Origin: Latescibacteria bacterium UBA6620
GTDB taxonomy: Bacteria; Latescibacterota; UBA2968
NCBI GenBank assembly: GCA_002433075.1
Contig: DJHM01000022.1
Location: forward strand, 293,673-357,672
Reading direction: 5' to 3'
Length of the DNA: 64,000 nucleotides
The position numbers were made by a program, and so were the translations under genes. Positions 50,474 to 58,850 of the stretch are shown here, piece after piece (the stretch's first letter is position 1; each line of letters starts with the position of its first letter). Below the pieces are notes generated by a model. The model was given only the letters and a program-made list of their open reading frames with translations. It was not told the DNA's origin and ran no database searches.

Positions 50474-51570
50474 CTCGCGTAAAAGGCCTCTACCACTTCG
50501 ATGACTCGATGAAGCTGGGCCGGTTCAAGATGTTGGTCGACAGGCAACGTGATGATGCTTCCCGCCTGTCGTTCGGTTTCCGGAAAATCTCCAGGCTTAT
50601 ACCCGAGATGGGAGAGCCCCTCCTGAAGGAACAGCGGTATTGGATAATGGATCTTCGCGGAGACGCCATTTTCGAGGAGGTGAGTATGGAGTTCATCTCG
50701 ATTCTGTGCGTAGACCACGTAGAGATGATACACCTGACGCACGTTCTCTCGACGAGGCGGCAGTTGGATCCCCTCCAGCGACGAAAACGCGGCGTCGTAA
50801 ACCGATGCGTTCTCGATTCGACTTGCGGTGATGTCCGGCACCTGGTCGACGAGCGCATTGCCAACAACGGCCTGCACTGTATCCAACCTCGAATTGTATC
50901 CCAGGATTTCTATTTCATCGCGGCTCTTCATTCCGTGATTCCGGATCAGCCGCAGCATTCGAGCGTGGTCCACCGAGTCGGTCACGATCATCCCGGAGTC
51001 CCCCCAGACGTTGAGGTTCTTCAAGGGATGCAAGCTGAACCCGGCCGCTTCTCCGAACGTGCCTGCGCGTTTCCCTTCGTACTCTGCCAGGATGGACTGG
51101 CACGCGTCTTCCACAATCGGTAGATCGTGTTGTTCACAGACGTCGATCAAGGGCCTCATATCAACGGGCTCGCCGGTGTAGTGCACGGGCACGACCGCCT
51201 TGGTCCTGGGCGTGATGGCAGACGCGACCTGCGACACATCCATCGTGTAGTAAGGGGTCACATCCACGAACACGGGACGAGCACCGAGGGCATTGATGGC
51301 ACCCACCGTGGCAATGAAGGTATTGGCAGCCGTGATGACTTCGTCCCCGTGCCCCACGCCCAGCGCCTTCAAGCTGAGCATCAGCGCATCTGTTCCGCTG
51401 TTTACCCCCACGGCGTAGCGGGTACCGATCAGATCTGCGAATTTCTCCTCAAACTCTTCAACCCGGGCCCCAAGCGTAAAGTCGCCTTTCATCACGACGG
51501 ACCTGATCTCTTCAAGAATGGGATCCGGATCCGCGAACTGCTGGGGCAGATATGAGTATCGAACCTTCAT
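50470..51570 (-). CDS. DegT/DnrJ/EryC1 aminotransferase (tandem copy 2)
   Basis: This 366-residue PLP enzyme has NSGTDALMLSLKALGVGHGD, VVPVHYTGEPVDMRPL, IVEDACQSILAE, and the cofactor lysine in FSLHPLKNLNVWGDSG. It is the closest paralogue of the neighbouring gene (49.4-50.5 kb). Both keep the PLP lysine, so both should be active. It overlaps the SDR gene upstream by four bases. Two consecutive related aminotransferases could introduce two amino groups in a diamino sugar, or one copy may have shifted substrate. Confidence 0.86.
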   Translation of the reverse strand: MKVRYSYLPQQFADPDPILEEIRSVVMKGDFTLGARVEEFEEKFADLIGTRYAVGVNSGTDALMLSLKALGVGHGDEVITAANTFIATVGAINALGARPVFVDVTPYYTMDVSQVASAITPRTKAVVPVHYTGEPVDMRPLIDVCEQHDLPIVEDACQSILAEYEGKRAGTFGEAAGFSLHPLKNLNVWGDSGMIVTDSVDHARMLRLIRNHGMKSRDEIEILGYNSRLDTVQAVVGNALVDQVPDITASRIENASVYDAAFSSLEGIQLPPRRENVRQVYHLYVVYAQNRDELHTHLLENGVSAKIHYPIPLFLQEGLSHLGYKPGDFPETERQAGSIITLPVDQHLEPAQLHRVIEVVEAFYAR

Positions 51571-52553
51571 GCGAGACGCAGATCCTGCATCGTAGCGATG
51601 TTCGAATAGGCCTTTCCGAAAGGATCTGGAACCAGACCCTCTTCGAATGCGTTCACGAGGTCACGCACGGCATCACCGATGCTGTGACGCGGCGTGAAAC
51701 CCAGTTCTCGTCGCAGTCTCTCGGACGAAATGTGGTAAGACCTGTTGTCATCGGAGGGAGTGACTTCAATCTCGACGTCTGTCCTTACGACTTCTCTCAC
51801 GATCTCTGCGATCTGCATTACCGTATGGTTTTCGTATCCCGCGTTGTAGATCTTCCCATCGATCAGCGAGGCTTCCCACTCCAATGATTTCACGTACAGA
51901 TCGGTCACATCCTCGATGTGGATGTTGGGTCGCTTTTGTGCCCCACCAAAAACGGTGATCTTCCCCCGATTGATCGCGTGACTCGTTAGAATATTGACTG
52001 TCAGGTCCAGCCGCAGCCTGGGTGAATAACCGCAAACGGTCGCGGGCCGAAGAATCAACGTCGTGAATCCGGGTTCACGTGCTTCGATCAGCAATTCTTC
52101 GCATTTCGCCTTGTAAAGGGAGTAGTCGGTCAGGGGTTCCAGCGTAAGATCTTCGGTCACCCGATCCTCATCCTTGACTCCGTAAACGCTGGACGACGAA
52201 GCGTAGATGAACCGACCGACATTGTGCTCCTTGGCCAGGCTTATCAGCTGGGGAAAGCAGTCGAAATTGATCGATCGGCCCAGTTCTGGATCCAAATCGA
52301 ACGACGGGTCATTGGAAACACACGCGAGGTGAATCACAGCGTCGCAGCCGCGCATCGCACGGTTCAATGCATCGCGATCTCTGACGTCCCCTCTGATTTG
52401 CTCGAGATTATTGTGAGGCGGAAGCACGTCCTCGCCGAACCAATACAGATCGAGCACCTTCACTCGATGACCCGACGCGAGGAGCTTCGGGACGAGCACG
52501 GCCCCAACGTATCCAGCTCCCCCCGTAACAATAACGGTCTGTCTATCGGCCAA
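51567..52553 (-). CDS. NAD-dependent epimerase/dehydratase (extended SDR)
   Basis: This 328-residue protein has VIVTGGAGYVGAVLVPKLLA, the cofactor motif, HLACVSNDPSFDLDPEL, ASSSSVYGVK, and the catalytic Tyr/Lys in YSLYKAKCE. The substrate region has RPATVCGYSPRLRLDLTVN, a pattern common in SDRs of glycan loci acting on nucleotide sugars or on glyceraldehyde-type sugars. It lies six bases after the RfaE-like gene. Specific reaction not assigned. Confidence 0.85.
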   Translation of the reverse strand: MADRQTVIVTGGAGYVGAVLVPKLLASGHRVKVLDLYWFGEDVLPPHNNLEQIRGDVRDRDALNRAMRGCDAVIHLACVSNDPSFDLDPELGRSINFDCFPQLISLAKEHNVGRFIYASSSSVYGVKDEDRVTEDLTLEPLTDYSLYKAKCEELLIEAREPGFTTLILRPATVCGYSPRLRLDLTVNILTSHAINRGKITVFGGAQKRPNIHIEDVTDLYVKSLEWEASLIDGKIYNAGYENHTVMQIAEIVREVVRTDVEIEVTPSDDNRSYHISSERLRRELGFTPRHSIGDAVRDLVNAFEEGLVPDPFGKAYSNIATMQDLRLA

Positions 52554-52559
52554 TGGATC

Positions 52560-54092
52560 TCACTTGAGAAGCGAAATGACGTGCTTGGATGTGGAAACAC
52601 GATCCAGGGAATGGCGATTTCCAAGCTCGGAGACCACCCGAGCACCAGCCACGTTTCCGACCAGACCCACCACTTCCCAAGGTGCGGACTGCTCCAACAG
52701 AATCGTGGATACGGCGAGGAACGCATCGCCCGCCCCAACTCGATCGACCACCTGCGAGGCAAACGCCGGCACTCGAACGAACTGCTCTCCCCGTGTGTGG
52801 TGCAAGCTGCCTTCCCGGCCCCGCGTGACTGTGAATCGATCGCAATCGATCCGGTTCGAAACTTCGATCAGCAGATCTTCTGTCGGAGCCTCTCTTAATC
52901 GAGTTTCAATAGCGATCTCATGCGTGGCCAGACACACATAGTCTGCGCGCTTATATCTGGAGATCGTGTTGAACCCTCTGTTTCCCGCATTGGACTGCGT
53001 ATTGACGGCAAGGAATCCCGACGTAGAACAGATCTTCTCGATCGCAGAAGGCCCCAACATACCGTGACCATAGTCGGCAACGATCACAATGTCGTAGTCG
53101 TCCACCTTACCCAGCGCATCGAGGAGTGCTTGGTCATTCGGCGCAGCCAATGTTGCATCGTTCATCGAATAAATTTCGAGCAACTTGGTTTGCGTATACC
53201 GGTCTAGGAACCGCGTCTTGGTGATAGTGGGGGAATCCGACTTGGTCAAGAAGACCGGGTCCACATTCTGAACAAGGGAGTCGCGAACAAACTCTTCTTT
53301 GCGATCATGGTCACCCAGGGTCGTTACCAGCGTCACATCGTCGCAGAATCCTGCGATGTGGTTCGCAACTGCCAGGCTTCCGCCTGGGAAGGCTTCTGAG
53401 TCTCGTTGTTGAAATGCCAGAACAGGATCTTTGGTGGACTTCCCCAGTGCGGAGCAATAGACGTACTCGTCAACAATGGCTTCGCCTACCACGAGTACTT
53501 TCTTCCTGCGGGCGACCTCCAGATACTCCAGGATCCCTTCCTCAGAGTGTTCGGCCCGAAAAGCCTCCAGCCAGGCCTCGGTTTCCGGGGTAAACTGGGT
53601 GAAGTGCTCATTCAAGAGCCTGGATGAGCTGAATACCAGGTCGTCCGTAAAACACACCTCGGCCCCAACCTCTTCCGCCGTAACCAGTTCGGGTTCCAGA
53701 TTGGACTTGGCATCCACCTGAGCGGTTTTGTACTCACCACCTTTGCAGTAGACATCCGGTCGAACTTGCCGAAGCGTCTCGACCGCAGTGGGCCACTCGT
53801 TCACGCCGACATAGTCAACTACATCCAATGCAGCGACGGCTTCGGCCCTCAGTTCCTGAGGGAAGACGGGGCGATGGACGCCCTTGTTCACGTATCGGTC
53901 TGGTGTCAATGTGACGATGAGAGCGTTTCCCTGCTTCCGGGCCTCCTCGAAGTGACGAATGTGACCGATGTGGACGAGGTCGAACACCCCGTGACACATT
54001 ACCACTCTCTTACCCTCAGTTCGCAGATCGCGAACCATGCCTGCGAGGGCCTCGATGTTACCAGCGATCTTTCTCTTTGTGGATTCGGACAC
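52560..54092 (-). CDS. bifunctional nucleotidyltransferase-PfkB kinase, RfaE/HldE-like with reversed domain order
   Basis: This 510-residue protein carries a cytidylyltransferase-fold domain at residues ~25-170 (CHGVFDLVHIGHIRHFEEA with the H-x-G-H motif). A PfkB sugar kinase follows at ~195-510 (VLVVGEAIVDEYVYC, GGSLAVANHIAGF, and the catalytic VVDRVGAGDAFLAV). E. coli HldE has kinase first and adenylyltransferase last, so the order here is swapped. It should phosphorylate a sugar at C1 and couple it to a nucleotide, possibly a heptose. It lies 11 bases downstream of the regulator gene, making it the first enzyme gene of that transcription unit. Confidence 0.85.
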   Translation of the reverse strand: MSESTKRKIAGNIEALAGMVRDLRTEGKRVVMCHGVFDLVHIGHIRHFEEARKQGNALIVTLTPDRYVNKGVHRPVFPQELRAEAVAALDVVDYVGVNEWPTAVETLRQVRPDVYCKGGEYKTAQVDAKSNLEPELVTAEEVGAEVCFTDDLVFSSSRLLNEHFTQFTPETEAWLEAFRAEHSEEGILEYLEVARRKKVLVVGEAIVDEYVYCSALGKSTKDPVLAFQQRDSEAFPGGSLAVANHIAGFCDDVTLVTTLGDHDRKEEFVRDSLVQNVDPVFLTKSDSPTITKTRFLDRYTQTKLLEIYSMNDATLAAPNDQALLDALGKVDDYDIVIVADYGHGMLGPSAIEKICSTSGFLAVNTQSNAGNRGFNTISRYKRADYVCLATHEIAIETRLREAPTEDLLIEVSNRIDCDRFTVTRGREGSLHHTRGEQFVRVPAFASQVVDRVGAGDAFLAVSTILLEQSAPWEVVGLVGNVAGARVVSELGNRHSLDRVSTSKHVISLLK

Positions 54093-54103
54093 TTCAGAGA
54101 CCG

Positions 54104-54721
54104 TTATGAGAGTTTTCGTATCCTGTCCGACGATACGCCCTCACCGAGAAGCCAGGCTTCGCCCACATCCGGATCGTCGATGGAGGTGATCAGCATTGCG
54201 TCCCAACTCCAGGTTGAAAGATCCTCGACTGGAATGATCGGACAGCCGTGATACTCACGGCCCGCGTAGCCAGGATCAACTACCCCTACGACCTTCACAG
54301 CTCGATCAGCCACAATTCCCAGGAGAATCCGGGCTACGTCGCTCGCCCCGTAGAGCGCGATTCGATCCACGCCTGAGGATTCGATCTCCTTCACACAGCT
54401 CAGAAGCTTGTCCTCCATTCGGGTGTAGAAGTCGAGCGTGAACTTCAGGAACCCATAGGTCAGCTGGGATTTCGCCTTGATGCCTGCGGGTGTCAGGATG
54501 TAGAGGTAGTTTCTCTTGTCCGGGTTCTGCCGAACTCGCTGAAACTTGACGTAGCCCTTTTCGAGCAGTTTCTGGAGAGTGTAATTCACCTTCTTCAGGT
54601 TAAGCCCCGTGGCCTGAGCCAGTTCCCGTTGGGTAGTTTGTTCCTGGCCTTCAAGTGCTTCGAGCACCGCCAAGAGGCCCAGATTCTCTCTCGTCGATGA
54701 TTGTTTCTTCAGAATTTCCAT
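54104..54721 (-). CDS. MarR-type EPS-locus transcriptional regulator with sensor-like C-terminal domain
   Basis: This 205-residue protein has a winged helix at residues 1-90 (LLAVLEALEGQEQTTQRELA, then KKVNYTLQKLLEKGYVKFQR), like the MarR-EPS family found in exopolysaccharide loci. Residues ~118-205 form a Rossmann-like half: DRIALYGASDVARILLGIVA, VVGVVDPGYAGREYHGCPII, and WDAMLITSIDDP. This resembles the nucleotide-sugar-binding domain of PglD-type proteins, so it may sense a pathway intermediate. The start ATG at 54719-54721 has no clear Shine-Dalgarno sequence; a palindrome ends three bases upstream, suggesting autoregulation. Confidence 0.85.
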   Translation of the reverse strand: MEILKKQSSTRENLGLLAVLEALEGQEQTTQRELAQATGLNLKKVNYTLQKLLEKGYVKFQRVRQNPDKRNYLYILTPAGIKAKSQLTYGFLKFTLDFYTRMEDKLLSCVKEIESSGVDRIALYGASDVARILLGIVADRAVKVVGVVDPGYAGREYHGCPIIPVEDLSTWSWDAMLITSIDDPDVGEAWLLGEGVSSDRIRKLS

Positions 54722-54723
54722 AT

Positions 54724-54735
54724 AAGTATATACTT
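54724..54735. promoter_or_regulatory. 12-base perfect palindrome, candidate operator
   Basis: AAGTATATACTT is a perfect inverted repeat ending three bases ahead of the MarR-type gene's start codon on the minus strand. It overlaps where a transcript start would be expected from the TATACT hexamer. Binding by the regulator here would block its own transcription. The half-site ATATACTT also occurs at 63185-63192 ahead of the first gene of the locus, which could be chance. Confidence 0.5.
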
Positions 54736-54773
54736 TTCAGTAGTATACGCCATAAACAATCTTCGTTGCTTTA

Positions 54774-54787
54774 GGAAACGCGTTTCC
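54774..54787. promoter_or_regulatory. 14-base perfect palindrome, candidate operator
   Basis: GGAAACGCGTTTCC is a perfect palindrome about 50 bases upstream of the regulator gene. Its arm GGAAAC/GTTTCC is repeated in the second palindrome at 54824-54838, and both are part of a shared T-(T/A)-AGGAAACG string (54771-54780 and 54830-54839), so one protein probably binds both. Confidence 0.55.
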
Positions 54788-54823
54788 AACGGTAACATTA
54801 CTCACGGACAGAATCAAGTGAAA

Positions 54824-54838
54824 GTTTCCTAAGGAAAC
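54824..54838. promoter_or_regulatory. 15-base inverted repeat, candidate operator
   Basis: GTTTCCTAAGGAAAC has six-base arms identical to those of the palindrome at 54774-54787 but in the opposite order around a three-base centre. The two GGAAACG copies start 59 bases apart, so two dimers could bind and loop or cooperate. The binding protein is unknown; it need not be the adjacent MarR-type regulator. Confidence 0.5.
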
Positions 54839-54977
54839 GATTACCTGAGCTTTGTAGGGGATCTGACTCGAAAGTAATCTGAAGTGATTCGGCGCAAGCC
54901 CGCGTCTTCAGGTGGGCTCCTCGATCAGGCCTTGTTCGGTCAGCTCCCCATCCCCAGAGGGCAAGGAGCCCCGAGCG

Positions 54978-56855
54978 TCAGTCCTTCCGTCTCCATTCCC
55001 TCAGAAGCACGCGGGAAAGGGGAATCCCGCTCCAGAGTGCTTTCCATCGATCGCGTGTCTCCGCAGGGACGTTTTCGACGGTCGGAATCTCCTCGACCCG
55101 CCGATTCCCCTGCATCGCGCGGATAGCCACTTCGTAGGCAGCGCCGATCCCGGTCTGGCTGGGAGCAACTTCGCGCAGGAACGAACGTCTGTAGCCCCGA
55201 AACTGCGTGAGAGCGTCAGTGGAGTTCCCGAAGAACGCGAGGTTGGCCACAAGCGTGAACACTCGATTGCCGGTGCTTCGATACCTGAATCGTCGATTCT
55301 GGTCGTGTCGAGCCCCCTCCTGAAGAAACCTGGAGGCCACTGTCATGTCCGCGCCTCGCTCCAGGGGAAGCAGGAGGCGGATGATGTCGCGAACGTCATT
55401 CCTCCCATCCACGGGGAAGACCACCAGATTCTCATGTTCCTGCCGTTCCGTCACCGTCCCAAGGACGTCGTCGGTTTCGACGATTGGAATCGAGTGTCCC
55501 TTCAGAATCTCGACCGTGCCGTCGGTCGATCCTGAATCGAGCGCTACGACTCCATCGAAGTGCCCGATCGGCAATTGGTCAACCACCTCGGCCAATGCCT
55601 TCTCGCTATTGTGGGTTGCGAGTACGAGCGTGGATCGGTCAGCAGACTTGGGTTGGTATTGGCGCCAGAAGGCACGGAACAACCCGTAGACGTAGTCCAG
55701 GTCTGTTTGCTTCAGGTCCTGATGGCAGCCGATGTAGAATCCCGAAGCACCGATCCAGTCAGCAACCGGGAACTGACCCGGCTTCGTTCCGAGTAGACTG
55801 GTGTAGATGGGTTGATTCACGAGAGGAAGCATATCCCGCGTTTCCACACCGTGTTCTTCCAGGTAGTTCAGGAACTCAGCCTTGGGACGATCTCTCAACA
55901 CGATGGGGAACATCATATAGGAGTGATCGCATTCCGGGCGTGCCTTTGGAAGCTGAAGGTGATCGTCAAACTCGGCCAGATCCCGTCCCAACCGGCTGGC
56001 ATTGGCCCTGCGACGGACCAACATGTCCTCGAAATCCTCCAGCTGCGCCACCCCCAAGGCAGCCTCCATCTCCGTCGCGCGGAAGCTGTGCCCGACGCTC
56101 GCGAACGAGAAACGCCTTTCCACGATCATTCGTAGCTCGTCACCTGACTTCTCGTTGTCGTCGTCGATGCTCGTGTAAATCGAGTCCCGGCCGTGATTCA
56201 TAAGGGAGCGAATGCGGACCGCATACTCGGCAACGTTGGTCGTGGCCAATCCCCCCACGCCCGTCGTCAGCAGATGAGCCACATAAGTTGAGAAGCAACC
56301 GATATCACCCAGGCTTCCAACGCTCCGACCCTTGTATCGGGCGAACATACACTCACACGAGTCTTCGATCACTTTCAGGTCGTGCCGCTTAGCGAGTTCG
56401 AGAACCGGATCCATATCGCACGCCTGACCGAACACGTGCACGGGAATGATCGCGCGGGTCCGTTCGGTGATCGCCGATTCGATCAGATTGGGATCGATCC
56501 CGTAGAATTCCCGTTCGACGTCCACCAGAACCGGTGTCATTCGGTTGTGCAGTACAACGTTGGGCGTTGCGACGAAAGTGACTGCGGGAACGATGACCTC
56601 GTCACCGTCCTCCCAGCCGTGGATTTCCTTGAGGGCTCCAAGCGCGACGTGGAGAGCGCTGGTCCCGCTGTTCGTCATTGACGCGAACCGGCAGCCGTGA
56701 ATCGCGGCGAACTGGCGCTCGAAGGACTCCGTCATCGGTCCATAAGAGAGCCTGTTCCGTGACAGGACGTCGTTGACCAGCTCTATGGCACGCGCACTCA
56801 GATTGAGGGTGCCCACGCCGATGATGGGCTGTTCGGATTTGAGTCTGTCAGACAT
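54978..56855 (-). CDS. DegT-type PLP enzyme (His at the Lys position) fused to a GT2 domain
   Basis: This protein has 625 residues. Residues ~10-400 are a DegT/StrS fold: TNSGTSALHVALGAL, VHVFGQACDMDPVL and VIEDSCECMFA (PLP aspartate D165). At the cofactor-lysine position it has H194, in GCFSTYVAHLLTTGVGGLA. Such a His occurs in the ColD/RfbH sugar 3-dehydratases, so deoxygenation rather than transamination is likely. Residues ~408-610 form a GT2-like domain (LVLATHNSEKALAEVV, ALDSGSTDGTVEIL, ADMTVASRFLQEG) resembling the separate GT2 protein at 61.0-61.8 kb. Its stop precedes the regulatory gap. Confidence 0.82.
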   Translation of the reverse strand: MSDRLKSEQPIIGVGTLNLSARAIELVNDVLSRNRLSYGPMTESFERQFAAIHGCRFASMTNSGTSALHVALGALKEIHGWEDGDEVIVPAVTFVATPNVVLHNRMTPVLVDVEREFYGIDPNLIESAITERTRAIIPVHVFGQACDMDPVLELAKRHDLKVIEDSCECMFARYKGRSVGSLGDIGCFSTYVAHLLTTGVGGLATTNVAEYAVRIRSLMNHGRDSIYTSIDDDNEKSGDELRMIVERRFSFASVGHSFRATEMEAALGVAQLEDFEDMLVRRRANASRLGRDLAEFDDHLQLPKARPECDHSYMMFPIVLRDRPKAEFLNYLEEHGVETRDMLPLVNQPIYTSLLGTKPGQFPVADWIGASGFYIGCHQDLKQTDLDYVYGLFRAFWRQYQPKSADRSTLVLATHNSEKALAEVVDQLPIGHFDGVVALDSGSTDGTVEILKGHSIPIVETDDVLGTVTERQEHENLVVFPVDGRNDVRDIIRLLLPLERGADMTVASRFLQEGARHDQNRRFRYRSTGNRVFTLVANLAFFGNSTDALTQFRGYRRSFLREVAPSQTGIGAAYEVAIRAMQGNRRVEEIPTVENVPAETRDRWKALWSGIPLSRVLLREWRRKD

Positions 56856-57826
56856 CAGGTGGGGGAAACTGTTGGAAGAGGGTCAGGGGATGACGCAACC
56901 GAACGATACCACTCGACGGTTTCTCTCAGCCCCTTCTCGAATGACGTCGACGCACGAAAATTGAAACCTGCTTCTGCCCGAGACACGTCGAGACACCGTC
57001 TGGGTTGACCATTCGGCTTTGTCGTATCCCAGACGATCCGACCGGGAAAACCGGCCAACTCGCGGATCTTTTCTGCGAGATCCCGAATCGAGATTTCCAT
57101 TCCGGAACCCAGGTTGACGGGTTCTGAACGATCGTAATGCTCTGCAGCGAGCAGGATGCCCTCTGCGGCGTCTTCGCAGTAGAGAAACTCTCGTGTTGGA
57201 GACCCGTCTCCCCACACCACCAGCTCGTCGTCTCCACGTGCCTTGGCTTCGAAAACGCGTCGAATCAGCGCAGGGATTACGTTGGAGGAGTTCGGATCGA
57301 TGTTGTCGCCAGGCCCATACAGGTTTACCATCAGCAAATGAATTGAGTTGAATTCGTACTCTTCGTAGTAGGCCTGTGTCTGGACCATCATCATCTTCTT
57401 CGCCAACCCGTAGAAGGCGTTCGTCTCTTCGGGGTAGCCGGACCAGATCTCATCTTCCACGAACGGCACCGCCGCGTGTTTCGGGTAAGAGCATACCGTC
57501 CCGATCCCCACAAACTTGTCGATCTCGTAGCGACGGCCGTACTCCATCAGGAGTGTGCCCATCATCAGATTTTCGTAGAGAAATTTTCCGGGATGTTTCT
57601 GATTCGCCGCAATCCCTCCGACCGACACTGCAAGATGAATGACGATGTCCGGGTGAACGTCTGCGTAGAGCACCTCCACAGCACTCTCCGTGACCAGATT
57701 GTAATCCCGGCTGCGAGGGACGACGACTTTCCTGCAGGGTAATGCCCCCAGCCTTGCCACCACGTGACGGCCGAGAAACCCTGAGCCCCCCGTCACCAGG
57801 ACGCACTTGTCCGCCCAAAAACTCAC
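56855..57826 (-). CDS. GDP-L-fucose-synthase-like epimerase/reductase (extended SDR)
   Basis: I choose GTG 57824-57826, giving VSFWADKCVLVTGGSGFLG at the N-terminus with an AGGTG ribosome site ten bases upstream. The open frame continues to 57955 into the Wzz gene. The 323-residue protein has HLAVSVGGIAANQKHPGKFL, GTVCSYPKHAAVPF, the catalytic NAFYGLAKKMMM, and NLYGPGDNIDPNSSNVIPAL. These match GDP-L-fucose synthase and its relatives that epimerise and reduce GDP-4-keto-6-deoxy sugars. No GDP-mannose dehydratase is in the window, so the exact product is uncertain. TGATG overlap with the next gene. Confidence 0.8.
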   Translation of the reverse strand: MSFWADKCVLVTGGSGFLGRHVVARLGALPCRKVVVPRSRDYNLVTESAVEVLYADVHPDIVIHLAVSVGGIAANQKHPGKFLYENLMMGTLLMEYGRRYEIDKFVGIGTVCSYPKHAAVPFVEDEIWSGYPEETNAFYGLAKKMMMVQTQAYYEEYEFNSIHLLMVNLYGPGDNIDPNSSNVIPALIRRVFEAKARGDDELVVWGDGSPTREFLYCEDAAEGILLAAEHYDRSEPVNLGSGMEISIRDLAEKIRELAGFPGRIVWDTTKPNGQPRRCLDVSRAEAGFNFRASTSFEKGLRETVEWYRSVASSPDPLPTVSPT

Positions 57827-57869
57827 GCTAAAACACCTGCTCTGTTCGTCGATCCAGGGGCCAGAGGCA

Positions 57870-58838
57870 TCAAGATCCTCGCGGTTCGTTTCGCCACGCC
57901 CGACCCACACCATCCCACCGTCCCTCGGCGCGACTCGTGGAGAACCATTCGGCAACCGCGCAGAGCACGACGGAGAAGAACAGAGCTATGGCGGCTGATC
58001 CCCAGACACGCTGCCAGACTGTGAACCTGACGACCGTGGTTGTCCGGCTGCGCGAGTACCCTGCGATCTCGTAGTTGGTAGCATGCAACGAGTAGGCTTC
58101 AAGTCTAAGTCGTTCCCGGTCTTGGAGCAGCGACGAATAGAGAGCCAGGCGGACGTCCATCTCTCGGCTTGTCCACTCAATCCACAACCTCAGATCATTT
58201 GGAGCTGGGCCCCGGGAGGTGCCGGCATACGCTGACCGATAGGCTGTCAACGAGTCGCTGAGAACGACCAATTCGCGCTTGATGGTTTCGATGCGCTTGT
58301 CCAAGAAATAACCGTCCCGCTCCAGCTCCGTCCTTTCCCAAACGTAGGTTTTGAACTCGGCAGCGTAGGCCCGAGCCGCGGCCTCCGCGACAAGTGAATC
58401 CGCCAGGCTAACGGATATGACTACGACACCGGTGCCATCCCCTCTCACCTGAGTGGCTCTACGCAGGTAGGCCACTGCGTCATCCAGGGAACCACCCGGT
58501 GCAATGACATCCCACAGCTTAACTGAATCGTCATCTGACGTAGACAGGTTGGTCCCAACGATCCGAACAGCGATCTCAGCATTCTCAGCGAACTCTTCCA
58601 GGTTGAACTCTTTCTTTTTAATCCGGCGTGACTTCGCATCAAACTCGCGCACATCATCTACTACCAGATTGACCGCGCATCGGTAAACCGAAGCAGTGGG
58701 CTCGTGGGATACGAACACCCCGATCGCTGTGAACACCACAATCGCGAGGATCAACAGTCTTCTTCGGCGGACAAGGATCTCCAGATAGTCGTAGGCCGCA
58801 AACTCGTAAATGGGCTGATTTGAATCTTCCCGTGTCAT
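57870..58838 (-). CDS. Wzz-type polysaccharide chain-length protein
   Basis: This 322-residue inner-membrane protein starts with YEFAAYDYLEILVRRRRLLI and a first membrane helix at ~28-46. A long periplasmic region with coiled-coil segments follows (DGYFLDKRIETIKRELVVLS), and a second helix lies near 283-303 (WGSAAIALFFSVVLCAVAEW). This two-helix layout with an N-terminal YxYxEIL segment is the PCP/Wzz family, which sets the modal length of Wzy- or ABC-dependent glycans. It lacks a fused tyrosine kinase domain. No Wzy polymerase is clearly present in the window. Confidence 0.8.
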   Translation of the reverse strand: MTREDSNQPIYEFAAYDYLEILVRRRRLLILAIVVFTAIGVFVSHEPTASVYRCAVNLVVDDVREFDAKSRRIKKKEFNLEEFAENAEIAVRIVGTNLSTSDDDSVKLWDVIAPGGSLDDAVAYLRRATQVRGDGTGVVVISVSLADSLVAEAAARAYAAEFKTYVWERTELERDGYFLDKRIETIKRELVVLSDSLTAYRSAYAGTSRGPAPNDLRLWIEWTSREMDVRLALYSSLLQDRERLRLEAYSLHATNYEIAGYSRSRTTTVVRFTVWQRVWGSAAIALFFSVVLCAVAEWFSTSRAEGRWDGVGRAWRNEPRGS

Positions 58839-58850
58839 TGTCTATCCAGA

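Larger units (their letters stand above)
54722..54977. promoter_or_regulatory. regulatory intergenic region ahead of the MarR gene
   Basis: This 256-base gap is the only long gene-free stretch inside the operon chain. It is notably AT-richer near the MarR start than the genes around it. It contains three perfect palindromes (listed separately). On the minus strand it also has a TATACT hexamer (complement of 54742-54747) suitable as a -10 element, with transcription starting close to the ATG. I see no good -35 box and no clear intrinsic terminator for the upstream DegT-GT2 gene in 54841-54977. The region probably starts a second transcript that runs leftward through the rest of the window. Confidence 0.6.
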
